From NCBI GenBank assembly GCA_903933915.1, contig CAIZLW010000006.1, positions 33,117 to 97,116 of the forward strand: 64,000 nt of DNA, read 5' to 3'. The position numbers and the translations under genes were made by a program. The stretch is from an uncultured beta proteobacterium (GTDB taxonomy: Bacteria > Pseudomonadota > Gammaproteobacteria > Burkholderiales > SG8-41). The notes beneath the pieces are model-generated. The model was not told where the DNA came from and did not search any database. It was given only the letters and a program-made list of their open reading frames with translations. Numbering within the stretch: the stretch's first letter is position 1; each line of letters opens with the position of its first letter. Positions 8,411 through 16,438 of the stretch are shown piece by piece.

Positions 8411-9517
8411 TCAGATTTCGTGGGTGTAGCGCTGCACTTTCGCTTCGTCGACGCGAATACCCAGCCCCGGGCCGGTCGGCACATTGAGCCAGCCGCCGGC
8501 CAGCGCGATGGGTTCGGTGACAATGTCGTCGGCCAGGTAAGGGCTGGACAGGCTGACGCCCCAATCGACCGCCGGAATAGCAGCAGCAAGATGCATCAAT
8601 CCGGCGCTGGCAATGCCGGCCTCGGCGATTTTGCAGGCAAGATTGACCTTCATGCCCAGTTTTTCGCAGAGCAGCGCCGCGTCATACACCGGGCGCATGC
8701 CGCCCAACTTGATGGTTTTCAGGCTGCAGCCCTGCGCCGCCTTCATGTCGTGGTGATGCTGCAGGTCATCCATGCTGTGCAGGCCTTCGTCGACGCCGAT
8801 TTTTACGCGACTCGCTGCGGCGACGCGCGCCATGCCGGCAACGTCGTGACCCGCGACCGGTTGCTCAAAAAATTCGATGCGCGTGTCGGCAATGCCGCGC
8901 ACGAACCGGATGGCTTCGTCCGGCGTCCACGCCTGGTTGGCATCGGTGCAGATCAGCACCTTGTCATCCTTTACCGTTGCGCAGATCGCACGCGAACGTT
9001 CGGCGTCGGCTTCCGGTGAGGCGACGCCAACCTTGATCTTGATCGCGACATAACCTTCAGCCAGCCGCTTTTGCGTTTCGGCAATATCGCCTTCGGTGCT
9101 GCCGGTGCCGATCAGGCGCAGCGCGGGCACGCGCAGGCGTTTGGCGCCGCCAAGCAGTTCGTACACCGGTTTGCCTTTAGCCTGGCCCAGTGCGTCCCAC
9201 AGCGCCATTTCGATGGCGGCTTTGGCGCTGTTGTTGCCGTACAAATATTGTCCGGCGCGATGCATCGCCGCAGCGATGTCGTCGGCGGGCAGGCCTTCGA
9301 GTTTGTCAGCGAGGTAACGGATCGCCGCGACCATGCTGCCCGGGGTTTCGCCGGTCATCGTCGGTGCTGAAGCTGCTTCGCCCCAGCCGATGATGCCGTC
9401 GCTGGTTTCGATGCGCGCAAGCACGTTCTCGGCGTTGCGCACTTCTTCGAAGGACATTTTCACTGGCTTGATCATCGGCAGGCTGATGGCGATGGCTTGT
9501 ACTCGCTGGATACGCAT
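8411..9517 (-). CDS. Mandelate racemase/muconate lactonizing enzyme family protein
   Basis: From the ATG at 9515-9517 the protein has 368 residues, normal for the enolase superfamily. An upstream in-frame start would lie beyond a predicted terminator and is rejected. Catalytic features are in place: a KIK motif near 160-162, metal ligands Asp192 (CTDANQAW), Glu218 (FFEQP) and Asp243 (GVDEG), and Lys near 270 (IKLGGM). A Lys on each side of the barrel is the pattern of the MLE and dipeptide epimerase subgroups, where both can abstract an alpha-proton from a carboxylate. The enzyme is cytoplasmic. It lies downstream of a second Bug gene in the same direction, so it may act on that transporter's ligand. 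Confidence 0.83.
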   Translation of the reverse strand: MRIQRVQAIAISLPMIKPVKMSFEEVRNAENVLARIETSDGIIGWGEAASAPTMTGETPGSMVAAIRYLADKLEGLPADDIAAAMHRAGQYLYGNNSAKAAIEMALWDALGQAKGKPVYELLGGAKRLRVPALRLIGTGSTEGDIAETQKRLAEGYVAIKIKVGVASPEADAERSRAICATVKDDKVLICTDANQAWTPDEAIRFVRGIADTRIEFFEQPVAGHDVAGMARVAAASRVKIGVDEGLHSMDDLQHHHDMKAAQGCSLKTIKLGGMRPVYDAALLCEKLGMKVNLACKIAEAGIASAGLMHLAAAIPAVDWGVSLSSPYLADDIVTEPIALAGGWLNVPTGPGLGIRVDEAKVQRYTHEI

Positions 9518-9532
9518 GGTGGTGATTCCGAT

Positions 9533-9557
9533 AAAAAAAGCGGCGCCGCAGCGCCGC
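9533..9557 (-). terminator. Rho-independent terminator or attenuator after the second Bug gene
   Basis: On the minus strand a GCGGCG..CGCCGC hairpin (9540-9557) is followed by seven T residues (9533-9539). It ends transcription of the Bug gene only 15 bases before the start codon of the MLE-family gene. There is no room for a separate promoter in between, so MLE expression must come by read-through or from a promoter inside the Bug gene region. Confidence 0.7.
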
Positions 9558-9592
9558 ATTTACATCAATAAAATCAAATAATTGCGTGAAGC

Positions 9593-10549
9593 TTAAATCT
9601 TGCCGATTTTCTGCACGGCCTTAGCCATGCGCTTGTAGTCGGCATCGAAGAAGGTCTTGAACTCGTTGACGTCGCGGTAATCCGGGATCACCTGCACGTT
9701 TTTCAGCGCTTCAACGAACGTCGGATCTTGTGCCGCCTTGCGGATCAGGTCGCGCAACTGGTTGAGCGTGGCTTCCGGCAGACCGGCGGTCGTGAACAGA
9801 CCGACCCACAGGTAAGCTTCAACGTCGATGCCCTGTTCCTGGAAGGTTGGCGTGTCCGGGAACGACGGATGGCGTTTCGCGCCGGTATTGCCGATCGGCT
9901 TGAGCTTGCCCGAGACCACGTGCGGATGGATCGCCGCCGCCCCGCTTGCCGTGGCGTCAACATGGCCGCCCAGCGCCTGGGTGATGGCCGGGCCGCCGCC
10001 GGTGGTCGGCACGTGGCGCATCTTGATGCCGACGCTGTCGATGAACATCTCGAAGGGCACGTGGGTGATGCCGTAAGGGCCCGATGACGAGAAGGTGTAG
10101 ACGCCGGTTTTCTTTTTCAGCAACGCCGCGAATTCCTTCGCGGTTTTCACCGGCACCGAAGGGTGGGTCACCATGATCAGCGGATCAGCACTCATCAGCG
10201 CCACCGGCTGGATCTGCGCCAGAGAATACGGCGACTTGATGCCGTAGAGCTTGTCCTTCTCGATCACCAGATAGATGTTCGGCGTGGTCACCAGCAGCGT
10301 GTGGCCGTCGGCCGGCTGGTTGGCAACAAACGCGGTGCCGACGGCAGCGGTGCCGCCGGAGCGGTTGACTACCGGCGCCGGTTGTTTGGTCAGGCGTTCG
10401 ATGATCGCCGATAGCGGCTGGGCGTGAATCTGGTTCATGCCGCCCGGCGGATTTGGCACGACGACAGTCATCGCCTTGCTTGGGAAACTCTGGGCCAGTG
10501 CGGACGAGGCCGCAAAAGCACAGGCAACGGCCAGCAGCATACGTTTCAT
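9593..10549 (-). CDS. Bug-family tripartite tricarboxylate transporter substrate-binding protein (second copy)
   Basis: From the ATG at 10547-10549 (GGAG five bases upstream in the message) the protein has 318 residues with a signal peptide MKRMLLAVACAFAASSALAQ. The Bug core is present: MTVVVPNPPGGMNQIHAQPL, VVNRSGGTAAVGTAFVANQPADGHTLL, and the C-terminal FPDTPTFQEQGIDVEAYLWVGLF. The loop reads PPGGMNQ rather than the APGGGTD of the copy at 2277-3245, so the two probably bind different carboxylates. It is followed by a terminator and the MLE-family enzyme. No membrane TctA/TctB genes are near. It is exported to the periplasm; the ligand is unknown. Confidence 0.9.
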   Translation of the reverse strand: MKRMLLAVACAFAASSALAQSFPSKAMTVVVPNPPGGMNQIHAQPLSAIIERLTKQPAPVVNRSGGTAAVGTAFVANQPADGHTLLVTTPNIYLVIEKDKLYGIKSPYSLAQIQPVALMSADPLIMVTHPSVPVKTAKEFAALLKKKTGVYTFSSSGPYGITHVPFEMFIDSVGIKMRHVPTTGGGPAITQALGGHVDATASGAAAIHPHVVSGKLKPIGNTGAKRHPSFPDTPTFQEQGIDVEAYLWVGLFTTAGLPEATLNQLRDLIRKAAQDPTFVEALKNVQVIPDYRDVNEFKTFFDADYKRMAKAVQKIGKI

Positions 10550-10640
10550 CAGGTACTCCTCCAGTGTGGTTTTTGCGGCGGCCTGAATGGCGGCCGGTGC
10601 TATCGGTGCTGTTGATTTTCTAGGGAATCTCGCGCGAAAA

Positions 10641-10669
10641 ACGTTAAACCGTACGCTACACGCTGTCAA
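10641..10669 (-). promoter_or_regulatory. Possible promoter of the second Bug gene
   Basis: On the minus strand a perfect TTGACA (10664-10669) is followed after 17 bases by TAACGT (10641-10646), a poor -10 match. It lies about 90 bases before the Bug start codon, in the gap shared with the divergent dehydrogenase gene. Confidence 0.4.
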
Positions 10670-10786
10670 CCGGATTCGGAGTCATGCCGGCAGTTGGCAA
10701 CGCGAGTCAAACTCGTTAGCCTAGGCGCTGCGTTGGCAACGACCAGCACTGCGCATCCGTAACCTTCCCCGGAAACTTCCCGCACA

Positions 10787-11704
10787 ATGACCAAAAAAAT
10801 CCACACCGTCCTGATCTATGGCTATGGTGTCATGGGGCAGGGTGTGGCCCGCACTTTTGCCAGGGCCGGCTTTGACACCATCATCCGCAGCAGTCGTGCT
10901 GCAGAACTGAAGGATCTTCCTGCCGGCGTGCGCGCCGTTGCCAAACTGCCGGAAACGCCTCCCGATCTGGTGCTGGAACTGGTGCCGGAAGAGGTGAAAA
11001 CCAAGCAGGCTGTCTATCTGGAAGTCGAAGCGGCGTATCCCGGCAACGAGGTGATCATCGCCACCGGCACATCGGGACTGGATCTGGTGGAACTGGCGAA
11101 GCCGTTGAAACACCCGGAACGTTTCCTCGGACTGCATTACTTCATGCCTGCGGATCAGGCGCTGGTGGTTGAAGTGATGGCGGGTCCGGAGACGCCGCCG
11201 GAACTGGTGGATCTGTGCGCCGAGGTGTTGCGCCGTACCGGCAAGGAACCAGTGGTGCTGTACAAACCCATCGTCGGCTTTCTGGTCAATCGACTGCAGC
11301 ATGCGATCCTGCACGAAGCCTATTATCTGATCGAAGCCGGCGTGGCGAGCGCGGCCGACATCGACCACGCCGCAAGGCGCATGCTGGCGCCGCGGATGTG
11401 CATCAATGGCCTGATTGCGCAGAAGGATTTGAGCGGATTAAGCATCCACGCCGGCGCTCAGGCATCGATCGTGCCGGAGCTGTTTCACAATGGCGTGCCC
11501 AATCCGATGCTGCAGAACATGGTCAAACGCGGCGAGACCGGCACGGCAGCCGGCAAGGGCTTTTATGACTGGGACGGCTGCGATACCGAAGCAGTGCGCA
11601 AGCAGGCTTCGGTGCAACTGGCCAAGCTGACCGAGTTTCTCGACTCCGACGTATTCAAGGCCGCGCCCAGGACCCAGCCCAAGCCGCGCGACCCGCGGCA
11701 GTGA
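10787..11704 (+). CDS. 3-hydroxyacyl-CoA dehydrogenase family protein (NAD-binding)
   Basis: A 305-residue protein. The N-terminal Rossmann fold has a GYGVMGQGVARTFARAGFD nucleotide-binding loop. The central region contains ATGTSGLDLVELA and LHYFMPADQALVVEV, where the His corresponds to the catalytic His of 3-hydroxyacyl-CoA dehydrogenases. The C-terminal helical domain has KPIVGFLVNRLQHAILHEA and ends with AAGKGFYDWDG, the usual family ending. It would oxidise a 3-hydroxyacyl-CoA or hydroxy acid with NAD+ in the cytoplasm. Its stop overlaps the GTG start of azlC by four bases. The downstream crotonase and CoA-transferase suggest acyl-CoA catabolism. The substrate is unknown. Confidence 0.82.
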   Translation: MTKKIHTVLIYGYGVMGQGVARTFARAGFDTIIRSSRAAELKDLPAGVRAVAKLPETPPDLVLELVPEEVKTKQAVYLEVEAAYPGNEVIIATGTSGLDLVELAKPLKHPERFLGLHYFMPADQALVVEVMAGPETPPELVDLCAEVLRRTGKEPVVLYKPIVGFLVNRLQHAILHEAYYLIEAGVASAADIDHAARRMLAPRMCINGLIAQKDLSGLSIHAGAQASIVPELFHNGVPNPMLQNMVKRGETGTAAGKGFYDWDGCDTEAVRKQASVQLAKLTEFLDSDVFKAAPRTQPKPRDPRQ

Positions 11705-12411
11705 GTCCGCGCCACGCGCTGCGCGCCGGTGCGCGCGAAGCGCTGGGCGTGCCGGCGGCCGTACTCGGCGCCGGCTTTCTCGGTTATGGCTCACTTGCCG
11801 GTGATGCCGGTTATTCCATCTGGCTGACGCTGACCGCAACACTGGCGATCTGGGCGCTGCCCGGACAGCTGGTGCTGATGGAAATGCATGCGCGTGAAGC
11901 CGCCTTTCTGGCGACCGTGTTCGCGGTGTCACTGAGCGCCGCGCGCTTTCTGCCAATGACACTTACGCTGATGCCGCTGATGCGCGGCGGCAGCCGTGTG
12001 CGCCGGCTGTGGCAGTTCCTGCTCGCGGCGCAGCTGGTATCGATGACCACCTGGGCGGTGGCAATGCGCCGCTTCGAAGACATGGATATCGATGCGCGCT
12101 GGAATTTTTTCCTCGGTTTTTCGGCGATCTGCATCGCTTCATCGATGTTGTTTGCGGTAATCGGGCAACTGCTGATCGGCGCATTGCCCCCGCTGGCGCG
12201 TTATGGCCTTGCACTGCTGACGCCGCTGTATTTTTTCGTGACGCTGGTCGGCGAAGCGCGCACGCGTACCGCGATTGCCGCACTGGTGTGCGGCGCCGGC
12301 GTGGCGCTGGTGCTGCATGTCTATGCACCGGCGTGGAGCCTGTTCGGCGCCGGATTCATCGGCGGCACGGTGGCCTGGCTGTGGCAGGGATCGCATGTCC
12401 GCCGCCGCTGA
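11701..12411 (+). CDS. azlC: AzlC family protein, large subunit of branched-chain amino acid exporter
   Basis: A 236-residue polytopic membrane protein starting with GTG (GTGA overlaps the preceding stop). About six to seven hydrophobic segments are visible, with the AzlC-typical AVLGAGFLGYGSLAGDAGYSIWLTLTATLAIWALPGQLVLMEM and a membrane segment FLATVFAVSLSAARFLPMTL. AzlC pairs with the small AzlD, which follows with a 17-base overlap, and together they export branched-chain amino acids or analogues. The location between acyl-CoA genes is unusual for an amino acid exporter; it may remove amino or keto acid by-products, but this is inference. Family assignment is good and transport specificity is open. 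Confidence 0.8.
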   Translation: MSPRHALRAGAREALGVPAAVLGAGFLGYGSLAGDAGYSIWLTLTATLAIWALPGQLVLMEMHAREAAFLATVFAVSLSAARFLPMTLTLMPLMRGGSRVRRLWQFLLAAQLVSMTTWAVAMRRFEDMDIDARWNFFLGFSAICIASSMLFAVIGQLLIGALPPLARYGLALLTPLYFFVTLVGEARTRTAIAALVCGAGVALVLHVYAPAWSLFGAGFIGGTVAWLWQGSHVRRR

Positions 12412-12736
12412 ACTCTGGCTGCTGATGCTCGCCTGCGGCGGCACGACCTATCTGTGGCGCGGCCTGGGCGTGCTGCTGTCTGGCCGAATCAATCCACAGA
12501 GCGCGATTTTCGAGTGGGTATCGTGCGTGGCTTATGCGCTGGTCGCCGGACTGATCGCGCGGATCATCGTCGCGCCGTCGGGCTTGATGGCACAGACCGC
12601 GCTGGCCGACCGTCTGCTGGCCTGCGTCGCGGCGTTTATCGCTTATCGCCTGGCCCGCCGCAACATGTTTGTCGGCCTGCTGTGCGGCGTGCTCATTTTC
12701 GTTGCGGCGACGCATCTGCGCAGCGTATTCCTCTAA
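12395..12736 (+). CDS. azlD: AzlD family protein, small subunit of branched-chain amino acid exporter
   Basis: A 113-residue membrane protein from the ATG at 12395, overlapping azlC by 17 bases. It has the usual AzlD pattern of about four hydrophobic segments: LWLLMLACGGTTYLWRGLGVLLSG, a region ending SCVAYALVAGLIARIIV, then ACVAAFIAYRLARRNMF and VGLLCGVLIFVAATHL. The length is normal for AzlD. Position, overlap and topology support it as the partner of the AzlC protein in the inner membrane. The in-frame upstream extension is only a shadow of azlC. Confidence 0.78.
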   Translation: MSAAAELWLLMLACGGTTYLWRGLGVLLSGRINPQSAIFEWVSCVAYALVAGLIARIIVAPSGLMAQTALADRLLACVAAFIAYRLARRNMFVGLLCGVLIFVAATHLRSVFL

Positions 12737-12745
12737 AATTACGTC

Positions 12746-13531
12746 ATGAGCGGCGAAATTCTGGTGACGCGCGAGGCCGACACGGCGACGGTCACCCTGT
12801 CCAACCCCCCCAAACTGAATGCACTGACAGTTGCGATGTGGCGCGATCTGGCGGTGGCGATGCATCGCCTGTCGGACGACGACAGACTGCGCTGCGTGGT
12901 GTTGCGCGGCGCCGGCAGCGAGGCGTTTGCCGCGGGCGCCGACATCGCCGAGTTCGCCCGGGAACGCAATACCGTCGAGCAGGGCAAGGCCTATCACCGC
13001 GATCTGGTGTTCGGCGCGCTGCGTGCGGTCGGCGAATGCCGCCATCCGACGGTGGCGATGATCCACGGCGCCTGCGCCGGCGGTGGTCTCGAACTGGCGT
13101 GCCAGTGCGATCTGCGCATTGCCGGCAACAGTGCGCGTTTCGGCGTGCCGATCAACCGCCTTGGTTTTGCGATCGCCTACGATGAGTTGGCCGCGCTGCT
13201 GCCATTGATCGGCCGTGCCGCGGCGCTGGAAATCCTGGTCGAGGGCAGGATGTTGGGTGCCGATGAAGCCTATGCCAAGGGCTTGCTGACGCGCTTGGTC
13301 GCCGATGACGAGTTGGAAGCCGAAACCGCGGCCACCGTACGTCGTATTGCCGACGGCGCACCGCTGGTCGCGCGCTGGCACAAGCAGTTTATCCGGCGGC
13401 TGACGCCACAGCCGGCGGCGCTGTCCGAGGCCGAGATCAACGCCAATTTCGATTACTTCAACACCGAGGACTACCGCATCGGCTACGATGCCTTCATCAA
13501 CCGGCAGAAACCCCGGTTCACCGGGCGCTGA
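12746..13531 (+). CDS. Enoyl-CoA hydratase/isomerase family protein, paralogue of the copy at 628-1407
   Basis: A 261-residue crotonase-fold protein. The oxyanion-hole motifs FAAGADIAEFARER and GACAGGGLELACQCDLR are present. It shares very similar blocks with the first copy, for example RRIADGAPLVARWHKQFI near the C-terminus, so the two are paralogues. Here too the loop reads GVPINRLG, with Asn in place of the first catalytic Glu, while the second Glu is kept (ALEILVEG). It begins 9 bases after azlD without a strong Shine-Dalgarno, so it is probably read from the same message. A hydratase, isomerase or other crotonase activity is possible. Confidence 0.84.
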   Translation: MSGEILVTREADTATVTLSNPPKLNALTVAMWRDLAVAMHRLSDDDRLRCVVLRGAGSEAFAAGADIAEFARERNTVEQGKAYHRDLVFGALRAVGECRHPTVAMIHGACAGGGLELACQCDLRIAGNSARFGVPINRLGFAIAYDELAALLPLIGRAAALEILVEGRMLGADEAYAKGLLTRLVADDELEAETAATVRRIADGAPLVARWHKQFIRRLTPQPAALSEAEINANFDYFNTEDYRIGYDAFINRQKPRFTGR

Positions 13532-13540
13532 TTTTTTGGG

Positions 13541-13610
13541 GCCGCCGATGAACGCCGATAAATCAACACTTGTTTTGTTAAAGGCCTGATCGGCGTCAAT
13601 CGGCGTTTAA
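13541..13610. repeat. Inverted tandem decamer repeat (GCCGAT word)
   Basis: The left arm carries GCCGAT GAAC GCCGAT AAA (13544-13562). The right arm, 13589-13609, is its inverse (ATCGGCGTCAATCGGCGTTT). Each arm is a tandem pair of a 10-base unit, and the two could fold into one hairpin between the crotonase and CoA-transferase genes. No gene is seen in the 136-base gap. Confidence 0.6.
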
Positions 13611-13667
13611 TGATCTTCGGGTTTGACCTGCCCTTTTAAATAATTTTCAGGAACTATTGGAGTAATC

Positions 13668-14891
13668 ATGGCTGGACCGTTATCGCATATCAAAGTGCTC
13701 GACCTTTCGCGCGTGCTCGCAGGGCCGTGGACCGCACAGAACCTCGCCGATCTGGGGGCTGAGGTGATCAAGGTGGAGCGTCCCGGCAAGGGCGATGATT
13801 CACGCGGTTATGCCCCCCCTTTCCTCAAAGACGAACAGGGCCGCGAGACCAAGGAGGGCGCCTATTTCTGCGCCGCCAATCGCGGCAAGAAATCGATCAC
13901 GGTGAACCTGAGCAAGCCCGAAGGGCAGCAACTGGTGCGCGAGCTGGCGAAGGACGTCGATGTGCTGGTCGAGAACTACAAGGTAGGTGATCTGGCGCGA
14001 TACGGCCTGGGTTATGACGATCTGGCCAAGCTCAACCCCGGATTGATCTACTGCTCGGTCACCGGTTTCGGCCAGACTGGTCCGTACAAGGACAGGCCCG
14101 GCTACGATTTCATGGCGCAGGGCATGGGTGGGCTGATGAGCATCACCGGCGAAGCCGATGGTGTACCCGGCGGCGGGCCGCAGCGCGTCGGCATCCCGAT
14201 CATCGACATGACCACCGGCATGTACGCCACCATCGCGATCTGTGCGGCGCTGGCCAATCGCGCGGTGACGGGCAAGGGACAGTGGATCGACGTTGCGCTG
14301 CTCGACAGCTGCGTCGCTTTCCTCGGCAATCAGGCGATGAACTACTTTGCCACCGGCGAGTCGCCCACGCGCATCGGCAATGCGCACCCGAACATCGTGC
14401 CTTATCAGACCTTCGCGACCAAAGATGGCGCCATCATCCTCGCCTGTGGCAACGACAACCTGTTCAACAAGTTTTGCGAAGCCGCCGGCTGTGCTGGTCT
14501 GCCCAAGGATCCGCGTTTTTCCACCAATGCCGAGCGCGTGAAAAACCGCGTTGAGATCACGCGGCTGCTCAACGCAGTGTTCGAACAGCGCACGACCAAG
14601 GAATGGGTCAAGCTGCTCGACGACACGGGCGTGGCCAACGGGCCGATCAATACCATCAAGGAAGTGTTCGAAGAGCCGCAGGTGATCGCGCGCGGCATGA
14701 AATTCGAATTGCCGCATGCGGCAGCGGGCAAAGTAACGCTAGTCGCGAGCCCGATGAAATTTTCAGGTACGCCGCTCAAGCACGACATGCCGCCGCCTGT
14801 GGTGGGGCAGCACACCGATGAAATACTCCGTACGGTACTTAAGAAAACTGATGCGGAGATTGCTGCGCTGAAGGCTTCCGGCGCTGTTTAG
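13668..14891 (+). CDS. CaiB/BaiF class III CoA-transferase
   Basis: A 407-residue protein of normal family length with GGAG before the ATG. It opens with GPLSHIKVLDLSRVLAGPWTAQNLADLGAEVIKVERPGKGD, the usual class III N-terminus, followed by RGKKSITVNLSKPEGQ and DVLVENYKVGDL. The expected catalytic Asp is in VGIPIIDMTTGMYATIAI. These enzymes move CoA from a donor such as succinyl-CoA to a carboxylic acid through an aspartyl-CoA thioester in the cytoplasm. It probably activates the acid whose CoA ester is processed by the crotonase and hydroxyacyl-CoA dehydrogenase just upstream. The specific acid is unknown. Confidence 0.9.
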   Translation: MAGPLSHIKVLDLSRVLAGPWTAQNLADLGAEVIKVERPGKGDDSRGYAPPFLKDEQGRETKEGAYFCAANRGKKSITVNLSKPEGQQLVRELAKDVDVLVENYKVGDLARYGLGYDDLAKLNPGLIYCSVTGFGQTGPYKDRPGYDFMAQGMGGLMSITGEADGVPGGGPQRVGIPIIDMTTGMYATIAICAALANRAVTGKGQWIDVALLDSCVAFLGNQAMNYFATGESPTRIGNAHPNIVPYQTFATKDGAIILACGNDNLFNKFCEAAGCAGLPKDPRFSTNAERVKNRVEITRLLNAVFEQRTTKEWVKLLDDTGVANGPINTIKEVFEEPQVIARGMKFELPHAAAGKVTLVASPMKFSGTPLKHDMPPPVVGQHTDEILRTVLKKTDAEIAALKASGAV

Positions 14892-14897
14892 GCGGCT

Positions 14898-15013
14898 GGT
14901 GATTAAGTGACTGGGTGACTCGGTGATTAGGTGATTAAGTGATTAAGTAATTGGTCTTTGGGTAACCCAGCATCAATCACCCAGTCACCTAATTACCAAA
15001 TCACCTAGTCACT
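14898..15013. repeat. Inverted octamer repeat (GGTGATTA family), copy 1
   Basis: Left arm 14898-14954 consists of about seven tandem octamers close to GGTGATTA (for example AGTGACTG, GGTGACTC, GGTGATTA). Right arm 14973-15012 is the inverse (CAATCACC, CAGTCACC, TAATTACC, AAATCACC). A loop of about 18 bases separates them. It lies between convergent genes, and the TAG stop of the TauE gene is inside it. Confidence 0.85.
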
Positions 15014-15809
15014 AAAAGAAGCTGATCAGCATCTTCGTCGCCAGCGTAAACAGCACGGCGGCGAAGATTTTTTTCAGCAGCGCGCCCGGCGTGCGATGGG
15101 CGAGGCGGGCGCCGAGCGGCGCCAGCGACACGCTGGCAATGACGATGCCGGCCAGCGCCGGCAGATAAACGAATCCAAGACTGTAGGCGGGGAGTCCCGC
15201 CTGCCCGAAGCCGGTGACCAAAAAGCCGGCGGTGCCGGCAGCCGCGAGCGGCCAGCCGATGGCTGCCGCGGTGCCGATAGCCTGATGAATGGCGATGCCG
15301 CGCTTGACCAGGTAGGCAACGACCAGCGCCGCGCCGCCGGTGGCGGTCAGGCTGGAGATGACACCGATAACGCCGGACGAGAGATTCAGGCTTGTCGTTG
15401 ACAGTGGTGCCGCACCCGCCTGGGGTTTTTTGCCGAAAAACATTTGCGCCGAGATGTAATAAATCAGCAGCGTGAACACCACGGTCAGCAGTCGTACGTC
15501 CAGCACGCTGGCGAGCAATGCGCCGCTGAAGGTGCCGATGATGATGCCCGGCGCCATGCGTTTGACGATGGTCCAGTTGACCGCGCCGTGGCCGTGATGG
15601 GCGCGAACGCTCGATACGGAAGTGAACAGGATGGTCGCCATCGAGGTGCCCAGCGCGAGATGCACAACCTGCGACGCATCGAAGCCCTTCGCAGCATAAA
15701 TAAAGGCCAGCACCGGCACCATCGCGGCGCCGCCACCGATGCCCAGCAGTCCGGCGAAGAATCCGACAAAGGCGCCGAGGGCGAGATAGGCCCACCACCA
15801 TTCGAACAT
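15012..15809 (-). CDS. TauE/SafE family sulfite exporter-like membrane protein
   Basis: A 265-residue polytopic inner-membrane protein. The N-terminal AYLALGAFVGFFAGLLGIGGGAAMVPVL is the TauE/SafE signature. A second, internally repeated half begins at LNLSSGVIGVISSLTATGGAALVVAYL. About eight membrane segments are visible. The family exports small anions such as sulfite, sulfoacetate or other organosulfur compounds. Its stop codon lies within the octamer repeat. It is 16 bases downstream of the EVE gene in the same direction, so they may share a message. The substrate is not predictable. Confidence 0.87.
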   Translation of the reverse strand: MFEWWWAYLALGAFVGFFAGLLGIGGGAAMVPVLAFIYAAKGFDASQVVHLALGTSMATILFTSVSSVRAHHGHGAVNWTIVKRMAPGIIIGTFSGALLASVLDVRLLTVVFTLLIYYISAQMFFGKKPQAGAAPLSTTSLNLSSGVIGVISSLTATGGAALVVAYLVKRGIAIHQAIGTAAAIGWPLAAAGTAGFLVTGFGQAGLPAYSLGFVYLPALAGIVIASVSLAPLGARLAHRTPGALLKKIFAAVLFTLATKMLISFF

Positions 15810-15825
15810 CGGCGTCAGGCCCGCT

Positions 15826-16278
15826 TCACTTGGCCAGGCCGAGGATGTATTTCCATTCGTCGGGATCGACCGGCGTGATCGACAGCCGGTTGCCTTTGGC
15901 GAGCACGCGCATTTTCGCCAGCGGTTTGTGCTTGCGCAGCTCAGCCAGTGAAATCAGCGGTGTTTTTTTGACGAAACGGAAATCGACATGCAACCAGCGT
16001 GGATTTTCCGGCGTCGCGGTGTCGTCGTAATACTTGCTCTTGCGGTCGAATTGCGTGGCATCGGGATAGGCCGCCTTGGCGACTTCGGTGATGCCGACGA
16101 TGCCGGGTTCGTCGCAGTTGGAGTGGTAATAAAACGCCGGGTCACCCGGTTTCATCTGGTCGCGCATGAAATTGCGCGCCTGGTAGTTGCGCACACCCGT
16201 CCACGGCGTGGTTTTGTCACGCGCGAGGTCGTCGATGCCGTAAACGTCAGGTTCGGATTTGATCAGCCAGTAGCGCAT
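15826..16278 (-). CDS. EVE domain-containing protein
   Basis: From the ATG at 16276-16278 the protein has 150 residues and is essentially a single EVE (PUA-like) domain. It starts MRYWLIKSEPDVYGIDDL, then TPWTGVRNYQARNFMRDQMKPGD, FYYHSNCDEPGIVGITEV and ends TPVDPDEWKYILGLA. These are the standard EVE blocks lining an aromatic pocket thought to bind modified bases in nucleic acid. An in-frame N-terminal extension of 17 residues does not match the family and is rejected. The gene lies downstream of 6S RNA and zapA, an order I associate with betaproteobacteria. It is cytoplasmic, with no further role visible. Confidence 0.9.
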   Translation of the reverse strand: MRYWLIKSEPDVYGIDDLARDKTTPWTGVRNYQARNFMRDQMKPGDPAFYYHSNCDEPGIVGITEVAKAAYPDATQFDRKSKYYDDTATPENPRWLHVDFRFVKKTPLISLAELRKHKPLAKMRVLAKGNRLSITPVDPDEWKYILGLAK

Positions 16279-16304
16279 GTTGAATGGAAGCCCGGAAAAA
16301 TCAT

Positions 16305-16382
16305 TAGCCACAGAGGCCACAGAGTTCACAGAGAAAAATCAGGACGCCTGCGCTTCGGGTTCTCTCGGTGAGCTCTGTGGCT
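16305..16382. repeat. Inverted tandem repeat (CACAGAG word)
   Basis: The left arm (16306-16335) has CACAGAG three times in tandem. The right arm (16360-16382) carries the inverse, with AGCCACAGAG matching exactly and the rest loosely. It has the same build as the octamer repeats but uses a different word. It lies between 6S RNA and the EVE gene. Confidence 0.6.
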
Positions 16383-16403
16383 GCATTGTTGTAATGCCGT
16401 ACA

Positions 16404-16426
16404 TAAAAAATGCGGCCGCGCCGCAT
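16404..16426 (-). terminator. Rho-independent terminator of 6S RNA
   Basis: On the minus strand ATGCGGC-GCG-GCCGCAT (16410-16426) forms a 7-bp stem and is followed by a run of T residues. It lies just downstream of the 6S RNA 3' end. Confidence 0.8.
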
Positions 16427-16438
16427 CGTTTGTAGGGT

